Source of the DNA: Tamarix chinensis
Taxonomy: Eukaryota; Streptophyta; Magnoliopsida; Caryophyllales; Tamaricaceae
DNA: 64,000 nt
Direction: 5' to 3'
Assembly: GCA_030549775.1 (NCBI GenBank)
Contig: CM060178.1
Location: 66,330,896 to 66,394,895 of the forward strand
Part shown: in pieces, positions 35,995 through 48,664 of the stretch
Position numbering within the stretch: position 1 is the first letter of the stretch
Layout: every line of letters starts with the position of its first letter
Translations under genes and position numbers: made by a program
The notes under the pieces: model-generated
What the model saw: only the letters and a program-made list of their open reading frames with translations
The model's database searches: none
What the model was told of the DNA's origin: nothing

Positions 35995-38900
35995 ATTTGG
36001 TATCAAAGCTTAGTTTATCAAGAAAATTATTTTTTGGGATGGATACAAGATTTAATACTAAGGAGTTCAATCAGGCAATCAAATTTGGTCTGTGGAAATT
36101 GAAGATGCATGCAATTTTGATTCAAAATGAGTTAGAGAAAACTTTATCCAATCATTTTAACAAGCCAAAATTAATGGTAGATGAGATATTTGATAAGTTA
36201 GATCTTAAGGTCCCCTCTACCATACAACATTGTTTCTCTAATGAAGTATAGTGAGAAGTGACAAAGGAATCAATGGCGGATGTCTTATGGTTGTATCTCA
36301 AATCTTTGTATATGACAAAGTAGTGGTAAATTTTCTACTATTCAAATTTTAGCTTCATGACCTAAAATTAGGTGGGGAAAATCTTTAAAATTCCAGTTGT
36401 ATGGGTTTCATTATATTATGATGGATTTGTAAAACGTAGAAGTCAAGCTTGATGATAAAGATTTAGCCATGGTGCTTTTGTGTTCTCAATATGTTTTTGT
36501 GCCAAATCTTTTACTTCTTACATAGTGAGGGACTTACAGCAAGGAGAGGACTCAAGAATGTGAGTTTTGTTATTTTAAGAACTCTAGATCTAAGTTAAAG
36601 AGTTGGCACAAGAATGTAGTATACCATAAGTGCCATAAGATAGGGAAATTTGAATTTTTTTCATAATAGGAAGCATAATGGTAAGCTTGGTGAGTTATTC
36701 GGTATGAAGGATGATGTTTTTGTTCCCTAAGATGACAGTGATAGAGATGTGTTCATGACTATTAATATGCATACCAAGATCACTAATAGACGGATCTTGA
36801 ATTTTAGGTTTTATTACCATATTTGTCCCAACTGAAGTTGGTTTTATACTTCTAGGGATACTCGGGGTGGAGTTATCTTGATAGGTAACTATAATTCTTG
36901 TGAAGTTTCTAGCATTAGAATGATGAAGATGAGGATATATAATGATGTGGTCATAAAAATGTCCAACATGAGACATGTCCCGTTGATTATAGTGGGTACA
37001 ATTATGTGAATGAGGATGGTACCCTGAGAGTTACAAGAGGGGATTTTGTGGTGATGAAAGGGAAACAAGTCAGGATACTGTATGAGTTGGAAGGTTATAC
37101 TATTTTAGAGACAACTATTGTGACATTGGTCAGGTTGATAGACTCTGATGTTATGAGGCTTTGGCACTTGAGATTGAGGCACATGAGTGTTAGGGAATAG
37201 ACAAAGCTTTTGGGTTGAGGCAGTTCACATGGTGCCATACCTGGTGAACTGTTTACCCAACTAATCCATTGAGTTAATGACACCTGAAGAGTTGTGGTAA
37301 GGTAAGCCCGCTAATTACTATGATGCGCATGTCTAAGGAGGTGGTGTAAGATATTGCTTCAAGCTAAGTGCAAGTTAAGGTTGACATGAATGACAAAACC
37401 CTTCTAATAGACCCAATGTTTCTAAAGTGGGTAGATCCAAGCAGTAGGTGGAGCGAAGGAGCATTCCTCCAAGCAGAGCATAGAGGTTTATTAAACTCCA
37501 TTCAACAATTTTTTTTTGAAGAATTGGGTGGCCATACATTATCTAATGCAAAGATAGGTGTTAATGTGCTTGAGCCAACACTATTCTTTGAGCATATTAT
37601 GAGGTCTAACCATGCTGTGTAGAATGATACTGTGGAGGAGGAGATTCAATTTTTATTGGAGAATTAGGTATAGAAACTTGTGGAGGAACCCGGGAAGAAG
37701 AAGATAGTCAACCATAAGTGGGAGTACAAGTTCAAATAGGAAGCCTTAAGGGTTGAGAGACCAAGGTACAAGGATCATTTAGTTGCACATGGATTCAATC
37801 AAATTTTATGAGTGGAATATAAAGAGGTATTTTCCTAGGTGGTTTGGAAGACTTTCATTCATAGTTTGCTTGTGTTTTTGGTTATGCATGATTCAGAGTT
37901 GGAGTTATTGAATGTTAAAATTACATTTCTACATGGTAAGCTAGAGGAGGATATTTATATGTATAAGCCTAATCGATTTTAAAAGCCCATATAGATACTC
38001 TAGGGGGTGAATAGAGTATTGTGTAATAATAATGTCAAATTAAAATTTTGTGAGAAATAAGTACAATGATGATAAACAATAAACATATAATTTATAGTAG
38101 TTTAAGAAACTCTACAAATTTTCTGTACATCTACTACCAAAAGGTTTTGCTAGTTGGATTTGAATATCTTTTTATTTATAGTGGGTGTTTGATGATGATC
38201 AATCGTCTCATAGTTTATGAGCCTACAATCTCAATGACCCTCTAGGAGATAGTTTATAATTTACCTAGATATCCTACCACCTCAATAACCTCTCTTAGGA
38301 ATGCTATACAACGCACCACTCTTCACTTGTATTTAAGATGATGAGTTTGAATGAATGTAATAAAAATCTTTACTAGATAGCATATTAAAGTGAGTAATCA
38401 CTAGTAAAAAAAATTATTTAGCTAGAGAAATAATAATTATAAGTGTATGAACACTCTAGCTAAATATGAAGAACAAATTAAACACTAGAGAAGTTGGATT
38501 TGGATTTGAAAGTATAATCAAAATTCTCTTTGATTCTTTGTAAGATTTTAAAATGATGATTTTAGAAAAGATGTATTAGCTTGATTGATATTTATTGAAG
38601 TCTAACAACGCTTATTTATAATGCTAAAGTATAAGAAAAATCTTCATTATCCATTAGGAGTAAAAAGTACTCAAACGGGCAAAAACTCTCATAAATACCT
38701 AAACTGATTGATCAGTATTCAAACCTATCGACTAGTTTTAAGAAACCAGTCATTCGGTGGAGTTAGTTTTTACTTTTCAACACTATACACCTTTACAAAA
38801 AATACCATATCTTGAGTTATAGATCTCAAAATTATATGCCATCTTTCTTCCCTTGTAAAGTATGCACCTTAAGATATCCAAAGAAATATTATTCATCTAA

Positions 38901-40600
38901 AAATAATGTATATGGAATTTATGGTGAATTTTTCAAGTCAAATCATATGGAAAACTACTTAAAATAAAATTAATTTAATACAACATTTTGCACAAATACT
39001 TGGAAATATTTTTATGCATGAAATCAGTTTAAGATCTTTCAAAATGATTTTTGAATCAGTTTATAAATATCAAATCATTGAAATATATAAGTGCCTAATT
39101 TATAAATCATATGTACATAAAACCTAAGACTATAACATACTCTTTGAAGCTTGATTCTTGGTATCTTGAGCACACTTACTTATCTCTTTATGGTTTGTAT
39201 ATTACATATGTGATATTGAAGTACTTGAAGCTAGAGTCTTATTTTGTCCTCCTTGTTGATCTTTGGCTTATTCTTGTGATATGATTTGTAAACTTGATCT
39301 CCTTAGCACTCCTTAACTTAGTTAAGTTTTTAATACTTCACTTTTTTCTAGGATACACATGCACAATTAACAAGATAAGTCAAATTCATAATTAAGTTTG
39401 TTATTATCAAAACAAAGGTTAATTAACCTATGAGACCAACATATTTGTTATTGAGGGGATCCATGATTATGTATGCCTATTGAAGAGGGCATTGTATGGT
39501 CAGAAGTAAATTCCTAAATAGTGGTATAAATGGTTTGATCAATTTATGCATAGGCATGGTTTATTTAGAAGTGATTATGATGAGTGTGTGTATTTGAAGG
39601 AGATGGAGGGTGTCTCACTTGCATATCTTTTCCTATGTGTTGATGACATACTTATGGAATAAAAAAAAATATGGCTAATGTTGATAAGGTAAATACAATG
39701 ATAAAGAGTGAGTTTTAGATGAATGATCATGGAGTTATGAAGAGGATCCTTAGCAAGGAGATCATACAAAAACATGAGTAGAATCTTTTGTTATTATCAC
39801 AAGAGTTTTATGTGAATAAGGTGCTTGAGAGATTTTATATAATGGATGCCAAGTCGATGAGCACTCCATTGGTTACTCAATTTATATTCTCAAATTTAGA
39901 TTGCCCCAAACCTAAAGAGGAAGAGTAGTTTATGGCTAATGTTCTCTATTCTAATGTCGTTTGTTGTATCATGTACTATATGGTGTGTATCTAGCTTGAT
40001 ATTGCTCGAGTTGTTAGTATTGGGAGTCGATATATGGCGAATCTAGAGAAGGCTCACTAGCAAGTAATGAAGTGCATCTTGAGGTACTTGATGGGTATGG
40101 TATCAACTTGTTTTGAGTATGGAAGATCACTTGATTCATTGGTTAGATTTGTGGACTCTAATTATAGTGGATACCTTGATAATATGAGTTACACTAATGG
40201 ATCTATTTTTTATCTTAGCAGTTTAATTATTAGCTAGAGGTCTTCCTTACAAGAGGTGGCAACCTTATCTACTACTAAGGTAGAGTATATGGCTATAACT
40301 TAGGCTTTTTAGAAATCCATGTGGCTTGGTGGTTTAGTATGTGAATTATAGCTTGTTGTGGTGATATAGTCATTCAAGGTGATAGCTAAAGTGTTATCTA
40401 TTTAGTAAAGAATCAAAACTCTTTCCATCATCAAATGAAGCACATCAATATCATATATCACTTTATCTGAGGTATCGTTGGTGCTAGAGAAGTTATGTTG
40501 GAAGTGGGTACTTTAGATAACCTAGCTAATGTAGTAACAAAGTCACTAATCATCGGCAAGTTCAACAGTTTCTTAGACTTAATTATTGTTCATTAGCTAT
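35979..40600 (+). pseudogene. Copia gag-pol, broken, integrase core mostly deleted
   Basis: Gag begins at 36039 in the frame 35979-36251 (MDTRFNTKEFNQAIKFGLWK, then LKMHAILIQNELEKTL), typical UBN2-type copia gag. A partial knuckle (KCHKIGKF) lies near 36630. GAG-pre-integrase at 37006-37200 has RVTRGDFVVMKGKQVRILY and LWHLRLRHMSVRE. Only ~170 bp separates it from RT-side sequence, so most of the catalytic integrase core is missing. RT: VNHKWEYKFK, RYKDHLVAHGFNQI, LELLNVKITFLHGKLEEDIY to 37980, then after the insert DYVCLLKRALYGQK and FLCVDDIL (YVDD kept as CVDD) from 39460. RNase H has STTKVEYMA near 40275. Many stops. Confidence 0.88.
37981..39443. mobile_element. Unclassified ~1.46 kb insertion in copia RT
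   Basis: It separates IYMYKPNRF from DYVCLLKRAL, which are adjacent in copia RTs. The left end has GATACTCTAGGGGGTGAATAGAGTAT, in which ACTCT and AGAGT form a small stem; the right end has TTGTTATTATCAAAACAAAGG. No coding capacity, no LTRs, no clear terminal inverted repeat, and a possible short duplication around CATAT. It contains one copy of the CGATYGACT-type motif near 38700-38760. Similar ends occur on repeats in other plants, but I cannot assign a family. Confidence 0.6.
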
Positions 40601-40681
40601 AAGGTCCTTTGTAGGGATAGGGTTTTTTAACAAAGGTATTTCCATATCATGCATTGCAAATACTATATCAAGGTAGAGAAT

Positions 40682-41232
40682 TGTGAGCTTTGGTTAGGCC
40701 ATTTGTGCATAACATAATAAGGTTTTGGTTGGTGCAGGTTAATAGAGAAGTATGTTTTGGTTGTAAGATTTTGTGACAAACACAAGGCCCTCATCTTTAT
40801 GAACATAGACTACGTTTGTCCACATAAGGTTTTGGGTTGATTTTTTGGAAAAAGCTAAGAGTAAAGAAAATAACACAGGGGATCGGTGTTTCTCAAACAA
40901 GGACAATGTTTTTTAGGTATTCTATAAAACACAATATTTTGCCTTGTAAGGGTTTAGCTGATATAAAAGAGTTGCGATAAAACTCTAGTTGAAAATTCAA
41001 ACATGTGAATTTTATTCTCTTTTATTGTGTTCTCTTTAATTAAGAGAACTACATATTATGTGATTTACTCAATCCTCTTATAATTACACAATTTCAAGAA
41101 TAAATATCTCTAATTTTTTTCCTTATTATTTTATCTTGTGATTGAATTCTCAATTGGATCATTTGTCTTGTTAGTTATGATAATTATTCAAATCCAATCT
41201 TAATAAACTATAATCAACATTATTTTGTAATA
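40682..41232 (+). repeat. Copia 3' LTR
   Basis: Starts TGTGAGCTTTGG after a purine-rich stretch and ends TTTGTAATA before the flanking gatct. TCTATAAAACAC near 40921 corresponds to the TATA-like site in the 5' LTR. Differences from the 5' LTR are frequent. Confidence 0.88.
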
Positions 41233-43952
41233 GATCTAATTGAACTAAAAGTTAAAAGGCATCGGGTTAAATCAAGCTACTGGATAACGTTATCCCTACG
41301 TCTAAACCTCACTAATTAAAAATCACTCCTTCATAGGTAGTGCATCATAAGCAATGAAATCATTAAGACAATCCTGAATGACCTACATAACAAAATCTAG
41401 GTTATATGCTTGTGGAAATGAATAGCACCCATTAATAAGAAGGTTAATAATTGTGTATTGAGCGAGGTAATAATACAATCAAGAAATATCATACATAAAA
41501 TATAAGGTCACATTAAGGGACTAATCATACATATTAATTTAAAAAAATGAGAGGGTTCCTGAGAGAAATTAAAAGATTTCCAATATAGATGATTAGATGT
41601 TTCCATTCAATAAATATCTTGAGTTTGTGGACCCCAACTATTCATAACTGGTGGAATAATATTAATAATAAATAACCCAAAGGCATAATACTCCTAACTA
41701 CTATTCTTGTCCAATGGAACATACTAGTATAACCCTAGGGCATAAATCTTGTGACCACTATTCTAGTACAATGGAACGGGCAGGTACAAGTATAAGGTAT
41801 AAAGCTCCTAGCCACTATTCTCACTTAGTATAACAAACAAATACAATCAATCCTAACTCATATGATATTTCACAACATTAACATCTTATTAGACAACTTT
41901 TTATATCGATATTATCATATAAATGCAACATATAATAATCATGGCACATAAAGCACAACCAAAAGCAGTATGGGTCATTCCCTAAGGGAAATTACTACAA
42001 CGCTCTAACAAAACCCTAATTTCACAAGATAAGTGTAACTCCTTCCCTAAGACTTATCTAAACACCAAATTTATTACAACCTCCTAATATATCATTATTG
42101 GCAATATATTTAAAAATCAAGGTCTAACTCTAACATCTCACTCATATTATAATGAGTCTACCTTTAGGGTCATTATTCCCAATTTAAACTATTTTCTCAT
42201 TTTATTATACTAATGTTGCTCATAATTATCCCAAGTATTTCACATAACATATTTTGCATATTTCAATCTAATATCACTTTAGAAATACCAATATTCTATA
42301 TTTAACCTAAATTGACCAAAATACATCTATCTCACTTAAATGCCTCAAAGTATTTTTTTTTTAAGTAACTTATACCCTAATCAACCTAAACTTGATCATA
42401 TTGCACATGAAATTAATTATGAAATCCTCAATGATTACCATGCCATATCTATCTTCCCACAAAAGACATTAAAATACCTAAGTATCCTTAATATCGAGAA
42501 CAACTAGAAACTTGTCACCAAAACCCTATGAGTCCTGAGATTATCAACTTCCAACCTTCAACATATTTTATTATGATAATACTTCACCATACTTACAATC
42601 TTCTCTTCTTAACTCAATTAAGATAGTAGATCAGGCTAGGGTTATAAGCCAAGGCCTTAACCAAATAATAACACATAAATTCATGGTTTCATATAATGTT
42701 CATATTTCCATAATACAATATAGAAATATCATGGTATGACATCAACATGATTTAAAATTTAGCTATACTAGCATGATATTAAATATAATTTATACATAGC
42801 ATAAAAAACCTTGAATTATCACATATATCCTTACTTAAACATCATAGGTCTCTAAGTAATAATAACCCTAAGTCTCCTCCTACAAGACCATAGGAAATTT
42901 ACCTAAAAACTAGAAGAAACCATGATTAGAAAGTATGAAAACAACCAAAGAAAGAATAAGGTAATGAAGTTCAGAAAAGAGTAAGAACCAAAGCAAAAGA
43001 AGAGACTCTAAGTTGTGTTAGGGATTAGTGTTGAAGAATGTTGATTTGCTCTAGTTTTTAGGTAAGTAGGGGTGAAAAATGTAAGGGACTCATACTAGAT
43101 AGGGAATATCTTAGTAATGTTTGGTTGGTGGAGAAGGAAGGTTAGGTGAAGGGTTCACATTGGTGGCTTATAGCTGCATGAGGGTTGGATGGTTTTGGGG
43201 ATGTTTTTCCATAAAGAAGACCAAATATGGGGTTGAAATAAGGGCTATGTTAGCTTCTAATCTTTCCAAAGGAGTGAAATGTGAGGTGTTAAGGCCAGGG
43301 AGGGTGATGATGTGTGAGGTGCATTGGCAAATCTTGGTACACAAAAATGGTAGAAATTCAGTGGAGATAATGCATAAGATAGTTAGAAATGGAGAGAATG
43401 TGTTAGGTATTGAATGATTAAATGAGGGAGAGATAATGGATTTTATAGTTGTAGATGGCATGAGAAAACTAAGGAGTGAGGAGTGGTGTGGTCTGGCACG
43501 GATCAACATGGCATGGGTTAGATTATGTAAAAGTTACTTAATTGAGGTAAGGGGATATGGTGGAGTGAAGCCTTGACAGTAGTTTGGGAAGTCTAATTTA
43601 ATTATTCATATCAAGCAAAATTTGGTTGATAGAAGGAGAAGTCATGCCGAAAGAAAAAGGAGAACTAGGGGAAATGGAAGAAAGAAGTTTAGGTTTAGGG
43701 TTATCATTAGTTTTAAATTTAGGATTAAAGAATTAGGATGAGATTAAAATACCAATTACCTAGAATTAGAGTTAGGTTAAATTTAGGATATTGTAGGGAG
43801 CACCAATGGTTTGGGTGTCATTATACAAGTGGTAGTGTTTGGTAAGGATAAACTAATTCTCAAGGTATAAAGGCACAACCATTATAATTTTAAAGGGCCT
43901 AGTCATCACCTAACAATTTAGTTAATTGGACTTCATAGTAAAGGGTTCTACA

Positions 43953-44427
43953 GCCCCGTATTTTTTAGCCTGTTCAGGGATCGGGTAATGTTTTAGAACC
44001 ATTATTTGGTAATTACTAGAAGATCATGAGTTGGTCTAAGATTAATAGGTAAGTAGATGTCATTATTGATATGTTTATTATCTTCATTTTACCAGTAAAC
44101 TTCCTTTTCAATTCTAGTGTATCATATTATTTTGTGCATACTATTTTTATAGCTAAGGCTTTCATGATTCCATTTTCTAGTATTTTTACTTCTATTATGA
44201 TCTTGTTTAGGGTTAAGTATGATTATATTAGGGTATATAGAGATGTGTCCTTAGATATAAATGGTTTAGAGCTATCTATAGACCTCATAGAGAGATTACA
44301 GGATTTTGGTGTTATCTTAAGGATGGATATGCTATCAAGGTAGCAAGATGATAGATTACGCATAAGAACACAAAGTTCTCAATTGACTAAAGAGTCTTAG
44401 AGTCTCTTATTAGATGTGCAAGCTTAG
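43953..44427 (+). pseudogene. Gypsy-P protease region (left part of split pol)
   Basis: The open frame 44071-44343 continues after a stop to 44427. FNSSVSYYFVHTIF corresponds to the LFDSGASHSF active-site region with the catalytic Asp and Gly replaced. DYIRVYRDVSLDINGLELSIDL and FGVILRMDMLSR match the conserved end of chromovirus proteases (VILGMDWLSR). The frame is then cut at 44427 by giant LTR A; pol resumes at 58848. The sequence upstream, 43953-44050, is probably the gag end, bounded by the gypsy-M LTR. Confidence 0.8.
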
Positions 44428-44749
44428 TGTACTCCCCCGAAATTTTAAAAGCCTGTAATTTAATAAATAACTTTTATTTGGGATAAATTAGCTTTTAAAT
44501 CTATTTAATTTAATTATTTTATGGATTTTTGAGTACATAAAATTGGATATAAATATTTAATAAATTAAAATAAATATTTTTTTATTATATCATACTCTTT
44601 TTATTTAAATAATTTTCCAAACAATACTTTACTAAAATTATCCTTTTTAAACCCATATATTTAATTATCTTTAATTAAATTATTAAATAAATTTATTACC
44701 CAAAAATACTTTATTTTATTATTTTATAAATTAAATTAAATTATTTTGT

Positions 44750-45960
44750 CCCATTTTCCCTTTCCTTTTTCCTTTTTTTCCTTTTCCTTCTCCTTTTTCT
44801 CCTTTTTTCTCCTTTCTTCCTTTTTCCTTTTCGTTCCCTTGGGCTGCCAGCACCCCAGCCTGCCTCCCCCCTTACATTTGGGTCGTAGGCCTGCTTCTCC
44901 TCCTCCCTCTCCTTCTCCCACGTGCGTCACCCGACTCATCCTCCCTTCTTTCTTTTCTTTCCTTTCTCCCCCGACCGGGCCGGCCCACTCCCCTCTTCCC
45001 TTTGCCCGGCCTGGCAGCACCCCTTTTCCTTCTTTCTTCTTCTTTCTTTTTTCCCGACGCTCGCCCGACCACCTCCGCCATCTCTGGCCACCCCACTTGC
45101 AACCCTCCTCCCCCTACTTCTCTCCCCCCTCTCTCTCTCTCGCCATTTTTCCTGCCCCATCTCAGCCCCACCATCTCTCTCTCCCCTTGTCCATGCCCTG
45201 CCATTCCCCTCCTTTCCCTTCCCTCTCCCTACAACTCCCATACTCCTACCACCCTACCGCTGCCCTACCAAACCCCCTATCCCATCCTTTCTCATCCTCT
45301 TCTTTGTATTCTTCCCTACCTACCTCATCCTGCCATTTCGATCCTCCTATGCCCTTCCCCGACCTTCTTTCTCTCTTTTCTTCTCCTTCCATCGTCCTCC
45401 CTGTTTTTGCACCACCACCACATTCCGCTGCTTCCACCACTGCACTAGCCACCTGCACCACCTCTGACACCCTCTACCTCACCCTGCACCATCACACCAC
45501 CTCTCAAGCCACCCTACAAACCCTTCTTCCTCCCCTCTTCTTTTTCTCCCTTCTCAGCAGCCACCTTACGCCCCATCTTTCCGCCGTTGTTCCGCCGCCT
45601 CTACCGCCACCTAAGCCACCAAACCAATCTCTGCAACCTCCTCTACAACCCTATACCCCCTTTAGCCGAAACAACCACCTATAGCCCTTCATTTTCCTCC
45701 TTCCTTTTTCTTCCTTCTCAGCCCCTCCACCTCGGCAACCACCTTCACAGCCTCGCTACCGCTGCCACCACCACCTTGGCCACCGTCAACCCATCCCTGA
45801 CCACCACCTACACCCCCTCTCCACTCCTACACCCTTCCTTTGCCTTAAATTCTCCCCCACATGCCTTCTTTCCTAGACCCAAAACCCTAACCCGAAAACA
45901 CCACTCCCTCTTCCTTTTCTTGCTATTTCGAGCCCCTTCCCCTCATTTCTTTGCATGCAG
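44750..45960 (+). repeat. Pyrimidine-rich block of LTR A
   Basis: About 1.2 kb of C/T-rich plus strand, CT-only near 44750-44840 and CCACC-rich toward the end. It yields a 312-codon open frame (44746-45684) plus overlapping frames on both strands, all Pro/Ser/Leu or Arg/Gly/Glu low complexity. The equivalent block of LTR B does not conserve those frames, so I read it as non-coding, perhaps part of the element's transcribed leader. Confidence 0.85.
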
Positions 45961-45975
45961 CTCATGCTGCATGAG
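45952..45975. promoter_or_regulatory. Conserved palindromic RY-type element, LTR A
   Basis: A 24-bp segment at the 3' border of the pyrimidine block, identical at 50079-50102 in LTR B. It contains two TGCATG cores (RY/Sph-type sites, known targets of plant B3-domain factors) either side of CAGCTCATGC, with imperfect dyad symmetry. LTR D keeps a diverged version near 12561-12590. Function is inference. Confidence 0.45.
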
Positions 45976-46153
45976 CAGGATGAGTTGTTGCATTTCTTAG
46001 TTTATTTGGTTAATGATTTTAAGGTATAATAATATTTTAAGTTAAATATTTCGTTAATTAAGTATTATAAAGTCTTATGCCTTTGGTTTTCTTATTTCTA
46101 ATGTGATAAATATTTATATTATTTTTAGGTATTGATTTGCTAATCATAGCTTG

Positions 46154-46181
46154 AACCTTTAACCGAAATACCGGTAAGGTT
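46154..46181. promoter_or_regulatory. Conserved hairpin-forming element, LTR A
   Basis: AACCTTTAACCG, a short loop, then ACCGGTAAGGTT. LTR B has AACCTTAAACCGG and CCGGTAAGGTT at 50282-50309. Both arms are kept, so a dyad or RNA hairpin is possible. Confidence 0.4.
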
Positions 46182-46500
46182 CATTTTTGCAGGAATTAAG
46201 GTAATCGTTAAACCCTACTTAAACGCATGGATAAACTTATGTTAGCACATTAGGCTTTTTAATATGTTATTATGCTTGATATATGTTGTTTGATATAATA
46301 TATGTAGTTTCTTGTGTTGATTGATAAAAAGGAAGCATGTTAGATTATATGCTATATATGGAAATATTGCTTAAGGTAAGAGTTTGGTTATTAATGAAAA
46401 TGTTAAGTATTTTTTTTGGTAATTAATAAGGTTTCATTAATAACCAAAATGAGCATACAAAGTTCATTCATCCAGGAGCCAGAGGGGACGGGGATAGGAA

Positions 46501-48664
46501 TTATCTATCAAGCTCCTCTAAACAAGTCCTATACTTACCGAAACTTTTGCTTTGACTGACTCTTATATACACATGGGACATGATTCTCCTAACAATCTCA
46601 TGATCCTGCATTCTCCTATCTCGAAAGATAACTTGGTTTCTGCAGTACCAAAGTTCATATATCACTACAGTAGCTACCATTCTCAGCAGCCCAGCTCTCC
46701 CCTGTCTTCTCTTGGTGTGCTTGATGAGCCATGCTAATAGCTGCCTCCAGTTTGTGCTCCAATGACACCAACCAAGCCAATTCAGAATTTTCCTCCAACA
46801 CTCAGTTGCTATTTGGCACTGAACCATAGCATGATCCATTGATTCAGCAGCTCTGCCATAGGTTTCACAGGTTCCACTATTGATAACATTCCATCTATAC
46901 AGTTTTCCCTTTGTAAGTAGGGCACTTCTGCAAGTAAGCCAGCTAATAAACTTGTGTCTTGGTCTACAGCTTGCCCTCGAGGTCTAATCTTGGCATACAC
47001 GTTGCTGGTGGAGAAAATACCATGCTGGACACATTCTGCTGAGCTGAGAAGAGGCCCTATTTCAGATCTCAGGCTCATCACTTTTTTAAAGATCCAAGAG
47101 TGATGGACCTTGCATTCATAGGACCATATATCCTGACCTTTTATATAGTATTCGTGCACCCATTTGATCCAGAGATTTTCCTTTTTATGGATCAATTGCC
47201 ACAGATATTTTGCAATTGTTGCTTTGTTCCAGCTGTGCACATCCTTTATCCCCAAGCCTCCTTCCCTCTTAGGCCAACAAACATGTGTCCATGCTACCAA
47301 GGCCTTTTTAATCTGACCATCCGAGCCTGACCATAGGTAAGATCTACAAATAGCTTCCATCCTGTGAATGACAGATTTGGGCAAAAGGAACAGCTGGGCC
47401 CAAAAGCTCTGGATACCAAACAAGACTGAATCTATAAGCTAAACTCTCCCTACATAGATGCGGAATCTAGTAGACCAATGCTTGACTTTAGCTAGGAGTT
47501 TTTCAACTAAGGGAGAGTATTGTTGAGCCCTTAATCTGGAGGTTTCCAAAGGAACCCCCAAGTATTTAAAAGGAAAAACACCTTCCACACAGCCAAGTTC
47601 TTGGAGGATGTAAACCTTCCTTTCAGCAGGAACCCCTCCCAAGTATACAGAACTCTTTGAAGGGTTAATGTTTAGGCCAGATCTTCTACTGAAATCATCC
47701 AAATAGGCTTTAAGGAGCCTTGCAGAAGCTGGAGTAGCCTTAGCAAACAAAAGCAGGTCATCAGCAAAGCATAGGTCAATAAGCTGCATTTTTTGGCATC
47801 CAGGGTGCCCCTCAAAGCCCTCCTCCTGCCATGGTCCTCTTAAACTTCTATGTAGGTACTCCATGCCTAGGACAAAGAGATAAGGAGATAGGGGGTCACC
47901 TTGCCTTAAACCCCTCTTGCATTTCAAAGGCATTGTGAGAGACCCATCTATGTTGAAAGAAACTCTAACAGTTGAAATGCACTGTGAGATGAGATTGATA
48001 ATCTTAATGGGGAAACCAAACTGAGTTAAAACCTGGAAAATAAAGGTCCACTCAATGGTGGCATAGGCCTTCTGTATATCTACCTTCAAAACCATACGGG
48101 GAGATATGTTTTTTTCCAATTGTAGTGTTTAATCAACTCTGCAGTCAGAAGCACATTATTTGCCAAATTTCTCCCCTTAACAAAAGCTGCCTGGGAGCAG
48201 TCTATCACTTCATGCATGATATTCTGTAGTCTGTTTGAGATAACCTTGGACAGGATCTTGTAGATCACATTACAGTAGGCTATGGGATGGAAATCTTTTA
48301 CTCTGCGTGCACCTGCTGTCTTGGGGATTAGGGTCACAGCAGTGTTGTTGATTTGGCTAAGCAGTCTCTCTGATGTCCAAAACTGTTTTACAGAGTCAAC
48401 CAAATCTGTTGCAATAATATCCCAAGCTTTCTTGAAAAAATGGGGATTATACCCATCCGAGCCAGGAGCTGTCATATCTCCTATTGAGAACACAACTTTC
48501 TTCACCTCCTGGGCTGTAGGTTCAGATATGAGATGAAGTCTGTTTTCATGAGACAGGGTGCCTCCCCTCTTGCTCACATAAAGATCAATATGTTGAGTAT
48601 TGATGGATTGCCCTAGAAGATTGCCATAAAATTGTTGAACCTCTACTGCTATGTAATCCCCCAA
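46501..48664 (-). pseudogene. LINE-2 ORF2, C-terminal part: reverse transcriptase and zf-RVT
   Basis: Continues from the endonuclease part across LTR B (the 5-bp duplication lies in an IAVEVQQFYG segment). RT part 1 (48086-48664) has MTAPGSDGYNPHFFKKAW, VTLIPKTAGARRVKDFHPIA and QAAFVKGRNLANN. A 1-nt shift near 48110, in an A-run, moves to frame 47439-48119: KVDIQKAYATIEW, RQGDPLSPYLF and the catalytic FADD at 47757-47768. TAG 47439-47441 then interrupts the same frame, which continues 47423-46809 (KALVAWTHVCWPKREGGLGI). A last shift leads to 46501-46839, the zf-RVT C-terminus (MDHAMVQCQIATECWRKIL). The RT catalytic motifs are intact; only these lesions block translation. Confidence 0.93.

Larger units (their letters stand above)
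35458..41232 (+). mobile_element. Ty1/copia element inserted in gypsy-M LTR
   Basis: LTRs 35458-35994 (537 bp) and 40682-41232 (551 bp) both start TGTGAGCTTTG and end TTATTTTG(C/T)AATA. A near-perfect target duplication flanks it: gatca (35453-35457) and gatct (41233-41237). PBS TGGTATCAAAGC at 35998-36009 and a purine-rich AAGGTAGAGAA (40670-40680) before the 3' LTR. Gag and pol are in copia order but heavily broken, most of the integrase core is missing, and a ~1.46 kb insert interrupts RT. Confidence 0.9.
35211..43952 (-). repeat. 5' LTR of gypsy-M, split by a copia element
   Basis: In minus orientation the LTR starts TGTAGAACCC at 43952 and ends GGGGGTGTTACA at 35211, with the copia element 35458-41232 inserted 247 bp from its end. 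The two parts sum to about 2.95 kb. In the larger part (41238-43952) the minus strand is CT-rich around 43000-43520, as in plant LTR leaders, with open frames on both strands (43121-43417 plus, 43168-43509 minus) that I take as non-coding. 41625-42260 is repeated at 3875-4490. The 43952 border abuts gypsy-P sequence. The assignment of both parts to one LTR is inferred from position and termini. Confidence 0.65.

Noticed and set aside
43121..43509. Opposing 98- and 113-codon open frames
   Set aside because: Overlapping frames on both strands inside the CT/GA-biased part of the gypsy-M LTR.
44746..45684. 312-codon open frame rich in Pro, Ser and Leu, with long overlapping frames on both strands
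   Set aside because: Lies in a CT-biased block with several simultaneous open frames; the equivalent blocks of LTRs B and D do not keep this frame.
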